Position numbers and translations under genes: made by a program. From Arabidopsis thaliana (Eukaryota; Streptophyta; Magnoliopsida; Brassicales; Brassicaceae): a DNA stretch of 64,000 nt. The notes beneath the pieces were generated by a model. The model saw only the letters and a program-made list of their open reading frames with translations, was not told where the DNA came from and ran no database searches. The DNA is taken from the NCBI RefSeq assembly GCF_000001735.4, contig NC_003076.8, forward strand, positions 2,852,001-2,916,000. The letters are read 5' to 3'. This document shows positions 35,403 to 45,800 of this stretch, one piece after another (the first letter of the stretch is position 1; each line of letters begins with the position of its first letter).

Positions 35403-36501
35403 CTAAGCCAAACCAGACAAGCCGAGACGATCAGCAACATTGTACATAACCAGCTTATCGTAAAGAGGGCCGAACAGTTGTTCTCCTCCTATCGAGAACG
35501 TCAATGCCCACGCGGAGAGAAGAGCTGTAAAGACACTAAAGCCAATTGCTGACCGGACAACATCTGCATCAGCACAAGATTTCAAAGGTGTCAGAGAGGA
35601 TAGAATGTACATATTTCATATCTCAGAAAGAGATACAAAAGTTTAAATCTTCTTAAATCAGAAGTAACAACATAACTCAAAAGTCAAAAACAAGAATGAT
35701 CATCAATTCATTCCTGAATATACTTAAGGCAATAACACATCAAAGCCAGTCGTGACGAGGGAGAAAGATTTAATAGACCTAGAGTACTGTCCCCCAGATC
35801 AAATAAGCATACAATGAATAATCACCAAAGAAAATGGATAACTTCTGAACAACCTCATTAGTAGCCACTGGATCAGACACTCCCCATTAACTTATTCTAT
35901 TAATTGCTTCCTATAAAATCTAATGGGCATCTACACACTAAATGCTACAAGTTCATTAGATTTGAGCCTGAATAGGCCAATGGACTTATCATGTATCCGC
36001 ATCAAATTAGTTCGAGTATGATACTTGCAATCCACAAGCCATAAGGTTTAAGACTGTCAAGACAACATTCGTAGCCACTATTACACTACTGAAACAGTAA
36101 ATACCAGCAAAATTATACGATTTCATAGGATCTAATGCCAGATCAAAAGATCCCAATCTAACATTCCCAAATTCCCCGGATACGAAGATCGGTGGAAAAA
36201 CAAAATCAAAAAGGAACTTACAATTGCGGATTTGAGGGAAAGCCCGAGAGTGACGGAGAACAGGCCAGAAATAGAAGCAATTGACAAACCAAAGCCAAGG
36301 CAAGAGAGCGAAACCGAACTTGTAGAATCGACGAGCGTAATCCACCGATGCTTCCTCCGTTAACCCCAACGGACCGTCAATGGTTGGCCAAACCTGAGCT
36401 GAAGAGATGATCGTCGACAATGGGTTTGGATTCGGATTCGGATTCGGATTCCGATTGCGTATAGGGTTCAGACTGGGGTCGTCGCTCCGTGTAGCCTCCA
36501 T
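35403..36501 (-). CDS. PEN-2: Gamma-secretase subunit PEN-2-like protein
   Basis: Two exons on the minus strand (36501-36222 and 35563-35403) give 146 residues. The conserved PEN-2 core is DYARRFYKFGFALLPWLWF, followed by NCFYFWP, and a second membrane segment (FTALLSAWALTF) before the short GLSG-type tail. In animals PEN-2 activates presenilin; in plants the complex is in the endomembrane system with few known substrates. An N-terminal plant extension carries an (NP)n run encoded by about five GGATTC-type hexamers (36428-36457), likely variable between accessions. Confidence 0.93.
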
Positions 36502-36590
36502 TTTTGCTCAGCCACTAACGAAAAGTTGAAAAGCTCGCGAATAAAGAAGTTAAAACGACTTTTTAGTTAAACACAACGATAACGACGTCG

Positions 36591-36602
36591 TTTCCACGTA
36601 CC
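36591..36602. promoter_or_regulatory. Palindromic AACGACGTCGTT upstream of PEN-2
   Basis: This is the same perfect 12-bp palindrome as at 19237. It sits about 90 bp upstream of the PEN-2 start codon. Its recurrence near the starts of unrelated genes suggests a core-promoter element. Confidence 0.4.
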
Positions 36603-36609
36603 ACTCAGT

Positions 36610-37006
36610 CTTTCATGGAAACTGCAAAATATCAGCATTTACTTCAATTTGTTTAAGGTGACTGAACTTTATAAATATTTGATTACTCAAATTGTACTTA
36701 TAACATCAACAAGAGCTTTACAAATATCAAAACTTCAATTGTAATGGAATTTGAAGCTATAAATGTCTCCATAGACATGAGTGACTTGAGTGACTTGGAA
36801 CAGATCCAAGTTCAGGCAATCAAAACTCGCATACTCGGTAACATTCCTATGTTACAAGCCTACATGATATGGTTTGGCTAACGACGCATCATCTCATCGG
36901 GCATACTCGGAAGGTATTAGTATTACGATATGATCAAACCTCGAGCTCGACTGAATATAGAACCATGAAGAAAGAGCTACAAGCTCTCAACTCTTTCGCT
37001 CCATCA
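36610..37006. other. Region between PEN-2 and the PPR gene
   Basis: No gene is supported. It holds the PEN-2 upstream region and the 3' flank of the PPR gene, with a few short frames that look random. Confidence 0.5.
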
Positions 37007-37880
37007 TTAGATCAACACACTAGTCCCACTAGAGATTTCTTCATCTTCTTCGATAAACTCGAGTGATTCACCATAATACTCATGAGCATCTTGCCTAACA
37101 ATAGCTGATAAACCCATTTCACCATTTGATTCAAGACCTAAGACTAAAACCCTAAAGGAGGCTCTATCAGGCTCATAGCCAATAGATTGCATAAAGGCAT
37201 AGCAATCCATGACAAGATCAAAAAGCTTATGATTCAAGAGAATCGTCAAGAGAGTGTTGAACCATTCAATCTCAGCCATTAAACCCTTTTCTGATTTCAT
37301 AGCTGAGTAAAGATAATTGACCTCTTCCATCAAACTATTATCCGCCATTACAGTGATCATATCTGTGTACATTCTCACCTGAGGCTTGTACCAATACTCC
37401 TTTCTAATCTCTTCAAAAACCTAAAAACGATTCCACAGTTAAGATAGAAACACAGCTAAAACATGATGGGTAGAAAGCGAGAGATAGATAGAGATAGAGA
37501 CGAACCTTGAGAGCTAGAGAGCACTCGTTTTGGCGTAGAAGTTCTCTGAGAACGGCGACCATATCGAATTTCAAGAGCCGACGGAATTTAGAAATGATTA
37601 CACGATCAAGCAGAGCTGAGGAAGAAGAAGTCGTGGAAGTAGAAGGAACGGGAGGAGGAGGAAGAAGTGGATTGGCTCGCTTCAGGGCTTGAACCGCTTG
37701 AATCGCTTCGATACTGAGCATTCGTCCTCTCTGCAATGGTTTCCTGTTCTTGCTACGGTCTCTCATTTTTATCACCATAGCTCGCTGGAGAATCTGAATC
37801 CGGCCACCGGTACCACCGCGTAGCTTGAATCCGAGACGGAGAATATCATCTCCGCAACTTCGCAGTCCAATCCCTTCCAT
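37007..37880 (-). CDS. Short PPR protein, THA8-like, organelle-targeted
   Basis: Exons on the minus strand are 37880-37506 and 37420-37007, giving 262 residues. The N-terminal ~60 residues are Arg/Gly-rich and suit an organelle transit peptide, followed by a Pro/Ser/Thr linker. The rest contains about four degenerate PPR helical pairs, for example MYTDMITVMADNSLMEEV and the WFNTLLTILLNHKLFDLVMDCY stretch. The size and the MRDRSKNRKPLQRGR box resemble THA8 and its relatives, short PPR proteins that aid group II intron splicing in chloroplasts. The specific role is not known from sequence. Confidence 0.82.
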
Positions 37881-38134
37881 AGTCGCCGTTAAGCTCTGTT
37901 CCTCTGAGTGGTGTGGGAATGGCAGAGGAGCAGAAAATGAAGCGAAATTACAATAATACCCTTTTCGCTTATCTTGGTTTCATATCTTGTAATGAACCCT
38001 TAACCGGTTCTCAGATAAAACCGGTAAGTGTTTCAATTTGTCGTATAACCGTAGAACCGTATAATTAGTGAATGTAAAATTACATGTAGCATTCAAGAAC
38101 TGAATCCGATTACATTTGGAAGAGATAAGTCTGA

Positions 38135-40016
38135 TTATTGTTTTACATCTGAGATATTATGAACATTGTCTCCCTCACCTTGTAGAGCTCGAAACAAATT
38201 ATCAACGCTCCTGTCAGTTTCGCTTTTCGTTTGAAAATCTGAAGACAATGTTGTATGATTCTCAGAGACTTTAGACGCTTGCAATGGTGAAATGCATGGA
38301 GTTAAAGATGTTGCATCACCCAAGCCTTTGGAAAGGCAAACATATTTGAAAACTAGCTGTTTATAATTATTAAGCAAGTCTTCAACATCTCCTATCTTTA
38401 AATCACCAACACTGGCAAACATGTAAGGATATTCTTGAAATATTTTGGTTGCCTCACTTCTATCATTCAAAAGCGTAGCAGCGCCCTTATTTTCCAAATC
38501 GGTAATGGGGTCAGCTTTCTTTATTGGTGTTTCACTCAGTGTTTCATTGGTACCAGAGAAACTATCAGTTGATTTTGTATGCAGAAGCATGTTTTCCCTC
38601 TTAGTATTATGAGCAGTGGGTAATGCAGCACCGTGATCCGTTTGATAAGACTGGCTTCCCGGACCAGAAAGACGTGCATGTGCAGATTTCATTTTAGTTT
38701 CAAAGTCAGCTTCATCCATGGAGAGGGATTTTGCATCAATATTTGAGATGAATGACTCTGCAGAGAGTATGTTGGTGAATAAGTAGCCAGCTTCGCCAAC
38801 CAGTTTAGATTGACGCCTATATCTTTGTATATACAACAAGTTTGAGTGAAACTGGGGAGGGTTAGCCTGGAGAAACAAAGCAAATAATGTCATTTTCAGA
38901 ATCCAAGGATAAGAGTTAATATGAAGTAAACATGAGACATATTCAGAAATAGCTTTTGCTTAAATTGTACAATCCTTGACAACATACCTTAATGGTAACA
39001 TATATGAGAACAGGAAGAAATTGGTCAGCTCCAGGTTCATTCTGGTTTGAAGCAATTGAAGCATTTAGAAGTAAGTTATTAATGACTTTGCAGCACCTAA
39101 GGATACACATAAGCTTATCACGAGGAGCATTGTACATATTTATCTTCTGGAGCTCTTTTTGAGCTAGCTGCCATAAAATAAGAAAAAAAAACATCACAAG
39201 TAAGAACCATTATAAGAAAACAAGCAACACTATGGAGAGATAGATGTGACTTACAAGCCAAGATGTTTGGTTTTGAAAAGTTGGTTGTATATCCAAGTTT
39301 TCAGGAGATATGAACTGTTGAACCAAGGAAATCTTCTGAAAGAGTTTCTCATCGGATATAACATCCTCGGTGTTTGATGCAAAAACCCGGGGAAATAACT
39401 TTGTCATGACATACTTCTCCAGGCCCTGTGTATACATAAATTAAGTCAAGAAAGATTATTATAGATAAATCATGAGAGAGATAAGCAGGAAAAAGGGAAG
39501 AAGAATAACTCACATCTCCCGCATTGTCTAACTCATCATCGGAACAACCAGACCAAAGTGGATGAGCCCTGAAAGCAGACTCCATCTTGTAAAAGAAGTC
39601 CTGAACTGCATCACAATCTTTTTCAGGGTCTGGTGCAGTGTTCAAGATCGAAACAATGAAACTGCAAAACATCAAAAAACGTTCACAACTCAAAAAACCA
39701 GTGGCATGTGATGTTTCCATCACAACAAAAATCTGCTTAAGTTTATAGCAAATCATCGATATCATAACATTGTCGCAAAAACGAAAAAAACTATTCATAA
39801 CTACTAGAGAGCAATGTGAAATCAGCAAGATATCTTATCTTGCACACATGTAATCATAACTAGAGAGTAAATAAACCTAAAGTATACAAAAAGCGAAGAA
39901 GAGAAGCGAGAGAGAGAGAGAGAGAGAGATAACCTTTTGATTGATTTGATGAAATCTTTGGCGGAGGGTTTACTCAAGAAATTATGCAGACCCGAGACGA
40001 CGTCTGTGTTCTCCAT
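38135..40016 (-). CDS. VPS9B: VPS9-domain Rab5 guanine nucleotide exchange factor
   Basis: Exons on the minus strand are 40016-39934, 39661-39514, 39425-39255, 39167-38988 and 38866-38135, giving 437 residues. The N-terminal half is the helical bundle and VPS9 catalytic core: GLEKYVMTKLFPRVFA, KLMCILRCCKVINNLL, ADQFLPVLIYVTIKANPP and EAGYLFTNILSAESFI. It includes the conserved Asp/Pro-Tyr surface that opens Rab5 (ARA7/RHA1). The C-terminal ~200 residues are divergent and probably disordered. The arrangement matches plant VPS9 proteins; I assign VPS9B (At5g09320) because VPS9A lies elsewhere. A GA microsatellite (39906-39929) follows exon 1. Confidence 0.88.
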
Positions 40017-40622
40017 CAATCCCCCAAGATACCGTACGATCGACGACAATCAAAATTGAATTCTTTGTCAGCAAGGTTTTTAGTGGAAAGAGATCAAATC
40101 GGCTTTTTAATACACGAGATGATGAATAATGATGCGGTGGGAAAGCTAAAATATTGGGCCAACGAAATAGGATTCGAAACGAAGCCCATTTAAGCCCTAC
40201 ATCTACATCATCTGTTATGGTCCTAAATCTGGTACGATACTTTCTTCTTCTTATTTACTTTTTTCATTCTTCGTTTTTACTTGGAACTTTTGTTCCTCCC
40301 GATTAGTTTTTGTGTTTTTCAGTATTCATCATTAAAATTCCTTTTAGTATTAATGATATGATTTAGACAGAAGAAGTATATATACAATAATCCATAGCAA
40401 AATAGAAACAAGAATAAATGTTGAGAATACTCTGAAGAAATACGAGATTCTAAGGATGAAACAGAGAATGTTGATAGGGAAGTTTCGACACATTAAAAAG
40501 ATTTTGACTAATAAAAATCATAATTCAAAGACAAGAAACAAAGGTGCTTGCTCCTCCTTCTATTCGGTCTGATTTGCATCTGTTGGATTTGTAAATCCTG
40601 CTTCTCTTCTCTTCTTCTTTTT

Positions 40623-42708
40623 TTACATTTTTGGTCTATGTCTCATGGAAGCAGAAAAGCCATAAGGATCATCATCATTACCACCAGAGAAGTCAAAATG
40701 GCCTTGATTATACAGAAAGGAGGAGCTTCTCGGGTCATTGCGATTCCCAGTTTGAGGATTTAATGGAGCAGTGAGGTCTTGTAGCCCAGTTTGAGGATTA
40801 AATGGAGAAGTGAGGTCATGTAGCCCAGTTTGAGGATTAAATGGAGCAGTGAGGTCTTGTAGCCCAGTTTGAGGATTAAATGGAGCAGTGAGGTCTTGTA
40901 GCCCAGTTTGATGATTAAATGGAGCAGTGTGGTCTTGTAGCCCAGTTTGAGGATTAAATGGAGCAGTGTGGTCTTGTAGCCCAGTTTGATGATTAAATGG
41001 AGCAGTGAGGTCTTGTAGCCCAGTTTGAGGATTAAATGGAGCAGTGAGGTCTTGTAGCCCAGTTTGGGGATTTAATGGAGCAGTGAGGTCTTGTAGCTCT
41101 AGGTATAACTCCGAGTTTTCAACTAGGTCGTAAGAGGCCGTCCTTGGCATGCTGCTCAACTCTGGTAGTCCGTTGAAAATGCCTTCTTCTTCTAAGCAAA
41201 CTGGAGCTGAGACACCGGGATCATATCTTACCTGTAGATTGATTAAATATGAGAATGTATTTTGCAGATACAAAAGAGCACATATTGATGTTGGAGAACA
41301 AGCAGATACAAAAGAGCACATATTGATGTTGGATACTAAGATCGAAGATATAGCAAAGAAGCTTTGTCTAATGGGTAACTACTACGTTCCAATGCCACTA
41401 AAACACTTAACAGCTTTAAAGTAGCCTTGCTAGCTTAAGAACATGCAGTGACACCGGCTTGTTATCACTATACTAAGCCAAAGAAGAAGAATGCAAAAAA
41501 AAACTACCTCATTATTGTTGAACCCTAAGAACTCTTCGTCATCATCAAATAGATCCAACATTGAATATAAGTCATCATTGTTGGGGGTCTGAACGGTCTC
41601 TGCCAGAGGTGCAGTAGACATAGGAGTGGTAGCTGCATCACTTGGATGTGGAAGCTCGCTGGTGGTATTAGTTGTAGCTGGTAGGAAATCCGAGACACAT
41701 GACTCTGATATCATGCCACCAAAACAATCCTTATTGGAGTCATCTGGGGCAGTCAAAGCCAGAGTGGTTTCTTTGCTAGGCTCAAGAAGGTTTGTGGGAT
41801 TACTAGTAGAAGGAACATCAGTACGTACTTCCTCATCACTCCAGTCCTCTTCCTTAAACGGAGCTCCATATTGAGCTCCATTTCTAGGTCCAGGACCATC
41901 TTTCTTGAACAGAACACACACCACATAAGTATCCTGCAGTCCAAAACATAATTGTAAGTAAAGAGAGAGTGATATAAGCTTACATGGATGATACATAAAT
42001 CTATAAAACTAAACAAGCAGGAAACAATATATAAGTGGAAGAAGGAAAAAATTGCAGGCAGGACAGTAACACACTATCAAAGCAATTAAGGAACAAATTA
42101 AAACGGCAAGCTATCATCAGTAAATACTCGTAAACCTAAACACCTGTTCAAGTTGAAATCATATTTGCCATTTATAATAAGTAGTATATATTACCTGAGG
42201 AACATTCATCTGCGTCAGTACTTTGTCGTCAAGCCTGTATTCATGCATAACCCAATCAGTCCGCTCCCCACGAGGCGACTTGCCAAAGTGATAAACCAGA
42301 GTTTTGATCTTTCCCACAACCTCAGAATTGCACAGAACTGGTCTCTCCTTCCCCGTGGTCTTCCAGTAGCCACACTCAGTTGCACGGTTTGCCCTTACCC
42401 CACTAGCATACTTCTTTTCCCTGGGGCAGAAGAAGTGCCACTTAAGATCCCCACTTCTTATAAAAGACATATCTGTAAAGAACAAGTCTCCGAGTCAGAG
42501 AACTTAGATGCAAACACATGAACAGAACAAGAGTGTTTTAGAAATGGATACCAGGTAAATCAGGGGGTTCAAACTTGTAAATGTCAACTTCAGCAATAGC
42601 ATCGACAAGGAGCTTTTTCCCCAGTATTTTCCTCTTCAAGTAATACCTCACGAGTTCAACATCAGTCGGATGGAAACGAAATCCAGGAGCGAGTTGAGTT
42701 TTCCCCAT
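40623..42708 (-). CDS. NAC082: NAC transcription factor NAC082 (VNI1)
   Basis: Exons on the minus strand are 42708-42552, 42472-42195, 41933-41508 and 41231-40623, giving 489 residues. The NAC domain runs from [18 protein letters not shown] through [33 protein letters not shown] and WVMHEYRL to [11 protein letters not shown]. The C-terminus contains nine tandem 13-residue repeats of the type [16 protein letters not shown]082 mediates the nucleolar (ribosomal) stress response in Arabidopsis. The 5' leader is long and probably spliced, and holds a short upstream ORF. Intron 3 contains a 32-bp direct repeat. Confidence 0.93.
40746..41096 (-). repeat. Nine 39-bp tandem repeats coding the NAC082 C-terminal tail
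   Basis: Exactly 351 bp consists of nine 39-bp units with only a few base differences, each encoding a 13-residue unit. Variation is limited to L/F, P/H, L/H, A/S and Q/H swaps. High similarity implies ongoing unequal crossing-over or gene conversion and likely copy-number variation. Confidence 0.92.
41264..41333. repeat. 32-bp direct repeat in NAC082 intron 3
   Basis: The segment starting GCAGATACAAAAGAGCAC occurs at 41264-41295 and again at 41302-41333 without mismatch, separated by 6 bp. It lies just upstream, in transcript sense, of the last exon. Confidence 0.85.
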
Positions 42709-42929
42709 TGGCGAAGAATCCAAAGGGGAAAACTTTGAACAATCTTCTGTAAACTCTTCACCAGTAAAGTGAGAGTTTAGCAAAGAAAACTTAGTCTTCA
42801 AGTTCACAGTAAACAGGAGCAGCAGAAACGAATACCCTTTGATCAAATCAAGCAGAAAAAAAAAACAGAGAAACGAGAAAGAAGAGAGGAGAAGAAGAAA
42901 GAGAGAGAAGTCGAGGAATTGAAGACAAG

Positions 42930-42986
42930 TCAAGTCCAGTGCCTGAAGAGGATAATCTGAAAACACCACAACCTCCCCCTGCTCAT
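42930..42986 (-). CDS. Candidate upstream ORF (18 aa) in the NAC082 leader
   Basis: On the minus strand an ATG at 42986 opens an 18-codon frame, [18 protein letters not shown], ending at a TGA (42930-42932), 221 nt before the NAC082 start codon. No other ATG occurs between this frame and the main start, so scanning ribosomes would meet it last. The aromatic, Cys/His-containing end looks like a conserved-peptide uORF, and I recall reports of uORF control of NAC082. Whether a leader intron removes this ATG cannot be decided from sequence alone. Confidence 0.45.
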   Translation of the reverse strand: MSRGRLWCFQIILFRHWT

Positions 42987-43439
42987 ATAACCACAGTCAC
43001 ACCAAAGAAAAGATGGATTCTTCTTGCAGAGATCAACAGACATCTGGTGTGCAACGTAAAGCCTGCTAATGAGACATTGAAACAAACCAAAAGAAGAAAA
43101 ATTGAACTACCCGACGACCAACTTGAAACCAAACTACAATAGATAAAGTGAAGAACCCTAAAAATGAATCGGAAAATCGATAAGGTTCAAATCAGATCAA
43201 AACCCATTTCAGGAATTACAAAAGGAAAACCTAAGACTAGATCGGAACACAGAAAATCACCATCCACAACATCGCGGCGTAGGATTAGAAACAGAGAGAA
43301 AAAGTCGTACCCGGAGATGGATAGGGAAAAACTCGACGGTGGGGAAAGGACGATCGGCGGAAAGGGGGAGGAGAGCGAGAGAGAGATATAGGAGAGAGTG
43401 GCGTGAAGGACGAGCCAGAACTGAGTCAAGGGCTGCGGT

Positions 43440-44670
43440 CGTAGGGTTTATATAGGATTGTGTGAGGGTCTATATTAATTTATAAACCCAAAAAAACTTA
43501 AAAATTAACAATATACCTATAATTTTTATAGAATTAGTTCTCTTTCCTCAACTTTTATAAATTGGACAAAAATAGCCTTTTACTCATAATAAATTATTTA
43601 ACAATATAAAAAAATTATTACCAAACGTCTTTTATTTAATTCAAATAATATTGTTTATCAAATATATAAATAAAAATATATTATAAATTAACTGATAACT
43701 AGTATGTTAACATGATAACAAAATATATATTAATAAATTTATAAATATACAATGTTAAACTATATTGTATTGCGATAAGTTTATAAATATATTATGTTAA
43801 ACTATATTGTATCGCGATAAGTTTATAAATATATTATGTTAAATTATATTGTATCGCGATAAGTTTATAAATATACCGTATTAAATCATATTATATCGCG
43901 ATAAATTCATAATTTCTGTGATATATTATGTTAACAGTGACATTTTGTTAATTGTACATTTTATGCATTTGTATTCTTAATTTTTATATTTTCTGGATAT
44001 ATAAATTAACTATTTTGGTATCTTGTTAACATAGTTATCAGTTAATTGATAAAAAAGATAAGGGAATTGTAAATGATAAAATAGTCTAGAATATGTTAAT
44101 AATAACATTTGTACAGTTGACAACTGGTCAAACTAATTATCAGGTCTTCCATTGGTACATAGTGATATTACTCTTTAGTGAACTTCAGACCTCACACGCG
44201 TTTGCTAATTACAGTGTTGGGCCCTTCTCATTCAAGAGTAAAAAAACGTACTTATTAAACAGTGTTTAATCTTCATATTGAGGCATGCCTAATTATATTT
44301 TTCTCATTTTTTCACTCAAAATAATTTTTTTACGCTACAAATAATTCATAACTCAAATTGAGCTTTTAAAAAACACATTATAACCAGAAAAAAGAAATAA
44401 CTTATTCTTCACAGATTTTGTATACATTTAGTCGTGAGATGAAGAAAATACACATTATACAACTTTTTATTTTCACATCATCAATTTCATCACAAATACA
44501 AATACAATCAATGTAAATAGTCTTATTATTGAACCATAAAACATGGGCAAGACTCAAGAGAGACTCTTCTTATTATTAATATTATTAAAATAAAATTACA
44601 AAAATAAATCTTATTATTATTATTATTATTATTGAACCATAAACCATCTTCTTTTTGTTAAAAAATTGGT
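43440..44670. other. AT-rich intergenic region
   Basis: About 1.2 kb of very AT-rich DNA without a supported gene. It contains the 42-bp minisatellite described separately and an (ATT)n run at about 44611-44633. The base composition differs sharply from neighbouring genic DNA. Confidence 0.6.
43732..43905. repeat. 42-bp minisatellite, about four copies
   Basis: The motif ending in TATCGCGATAAG recurs with exact 42-bp spacing (GCGAT at 43772, 43814, 43856 and 43898). Each unit has TTTATAAATATA, then TTAAA(C/T)TATATTGTA, then the 10-bp palindrome TATCGCGATA (43810-43819, 43852-43861 and 43894-43903; the first copy reads TATTGCGATA). Confidence 0.88.
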
Positions 44671-44674
44671 CTAA

Positions 44675-44914
44675 TTACCCACCACGCATACGATCGCTCA
44701 TATGGAAAATGTCACAGGCTTTGATTTTGTAGTCATCCATGGTGGTTCCGCCATGGACCTCAAGCACTATCTTGCCACGGTGTTCTAGGTATTGGTATGC
44801 ATTTTCCATACCCGTAGCATCATAGATTTTCGTTTTCATGTCAGCGATAGTAGTTGTCTTCTCAACCTCGACACAATATTTTTTCCCATCTTCGTCTATA
44901 ATAAACACTTGCAT
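44675..44914 (-). CDS. Divergent ubiquitin-like protein ending in Gly-Gly
   Basis: A single coding exon of 79 residues aligns with ubiquitin end to end: MQVFIIDEDGK against MQIFVKTLTGK, an ADMKTKIYDATG helix with K27 and K29 positions kept, RGK at the K48 position, and DRMRGG at the C-terminus. There are three extra residues after the K48 position. The hydrophobic Leu8-Ile44-Val70 patch is not kept. It ends directly at Gly-Gly, with no tail to be removed, and is a monomer, unlike polyubiquitin genes. Its leader intron directly before the ATG matches polyubiquitin gene structure. I recall At5g09340. It could be a fast-evolving conjugatable modifier or a decaying ubiquitin copy. Confidence 0.82.
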   Translation of the reverse strand: MQVFIIDEDGKKYCVEVEKTTTIADMKTKIYDATGMENAYQYLEHRGKIVLEVHGGTTMDDYKIKACDIFHMSDRMRGG

Positions 44915-44937
44915 CTACATTAAAAAAAAATAGATAA

Positions 44938-45545
44938 ATTTCTAACAATAGCACTAAAACAAATTTTATTGATAATAATAGCACACACTTCATGAACTTT
45001 CAAAAATAGCACTACTTAACTTACTATGAAGTTTTTGTTCTAAAAGTATTATCACTAATTTATTTTTTTAAATAATACCACAACTTTTATAGAAAAACTA
45101 TTCAACCAAAATAAATTAGAAATAAATTTAAAATATTATATTTTGGTTCTCTATTTCCAATTTAGGGTATATATTTCAACTATTTAAAAAATATTTTGAT
45201 TCATTTTAATATTAGTTTATGGTATTATATTTGAGTTCCATATTTCCAATTTAGGGTATATATTTTCACCATTAAAAGAGATTTTTATTTATTTTAATAT
45301 TAGTTTGTAGTATTATATTTGGGTTCTTTATTTTCAATTTAGGGTATATATTTCCACTATTAAAAATTTTTATTTTATTTAATATTAAATTAGTGTTTGC
45401 TATCATTTTTCTTTCTATCTTATATTTTAATTAAGTTTAATTGAAGTTTATAGTGCTATTTGTGAAATTTTAGAAATGTACTGCTAATTTTGGAAGAAAA
45501 ACTTTTTTGATGTTATTTTTGTCAATTGCCCTAAAAATAACAATA
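44938..45545. mobile_element. Probable non-autonomous long-TIR DNA element (MULE-like)
   Basis: The left ~90 bp (AATAGCACTAAAAC...AAAAATAGCACTAC) and the reverse complement of the right ~90 bp (GACAAAAATAACATC...CACAAATAGCACTATAAAC) align over their length with mismatches, forming long degenerate terminal inverted repeats. The middle contains about three 88-89 bp tandem units marked by TTTAGGGTATATATTT. There is no coding capacity. I could not define a 9-bp target duplication, so the family is tentative. It sits in the leader intron of the ubiquitin-like gene. Confidence 0.5.
45120..45400. repeat. Tandem repeat of 88-89 bp, three copies
   Basis: The marker TTTAGGGTATATATTT recurs at about 45161, 45250 and 45338. 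Flanking similarity (TATTATATTTGGGTTC, then TTTTTATTTATTTTAATATTAG) shows that whole units are repeated. Confidence 0.75.
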
Positions 45546-45615
45546 AGAATAATAATTAGTCAAAAGATTGTGAGTTTAATAGTTTAAGTGTTGCACACGC
45601 ACACGTATACATAAA

Positions 45616-45617
45616 TA

Positions 45618-45653
<36 letters not shown>
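45616..45653. repeat. (TA)n microsatellite
   Basis: An almost uninterrupted TA run of about 38 bp lies between the DNA element and the leader exon of the ubiquitin-like gene. It is likely to vary in length between accessions. Confidence 0.9.
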
Positions 45654-45657
<4 letters not shown>

Positions 45658-45800
45658 TACACAAACCTTGAGAAGGAGGTTTTCTTTTGCTTCGCAAAAC
45701 CCTAGAAAACCAAGCCCTAAATCACTAGAAAGAGAGAAAGCTTAATGCGAGATATCTCTTACAAAAGATTTAGGACCTCTTTTTATATATAGATGAATCC

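Larger units (their letters stand above)
44915..45800 (-). promoter_or_regulatory. Leader exon, leader intron and TATA box of the ubiquitin-like gene
   Basis: On the minus strand a TATATATAA box lies near 45782-45791. An A/G-rich leader ends CTCAAG at 45667, followed by a GTTTGT donor, and an acceptor TTAATGTAG ends at 44915, immediately before the ATG. An intron of about 750 bp ending right at the start codon is typical of Arabidopsis ubiquitin genes. It holds the element at 44938-45545. Confidence 0.5.

Noticed and set aside
36869-37066. 65-residue plus-strand frame between PEN-2 and the PPR gene
   Set aside because: No recognisable domain, partly antisense to the PPR gene end, and no promoter or splice support.
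42709-42969. Long open frame upstream of and in frame with NAC082
   Set aside because: It has no ATG and consists of CT-rich leader sequence; it is untranslated leader that happens to be open.
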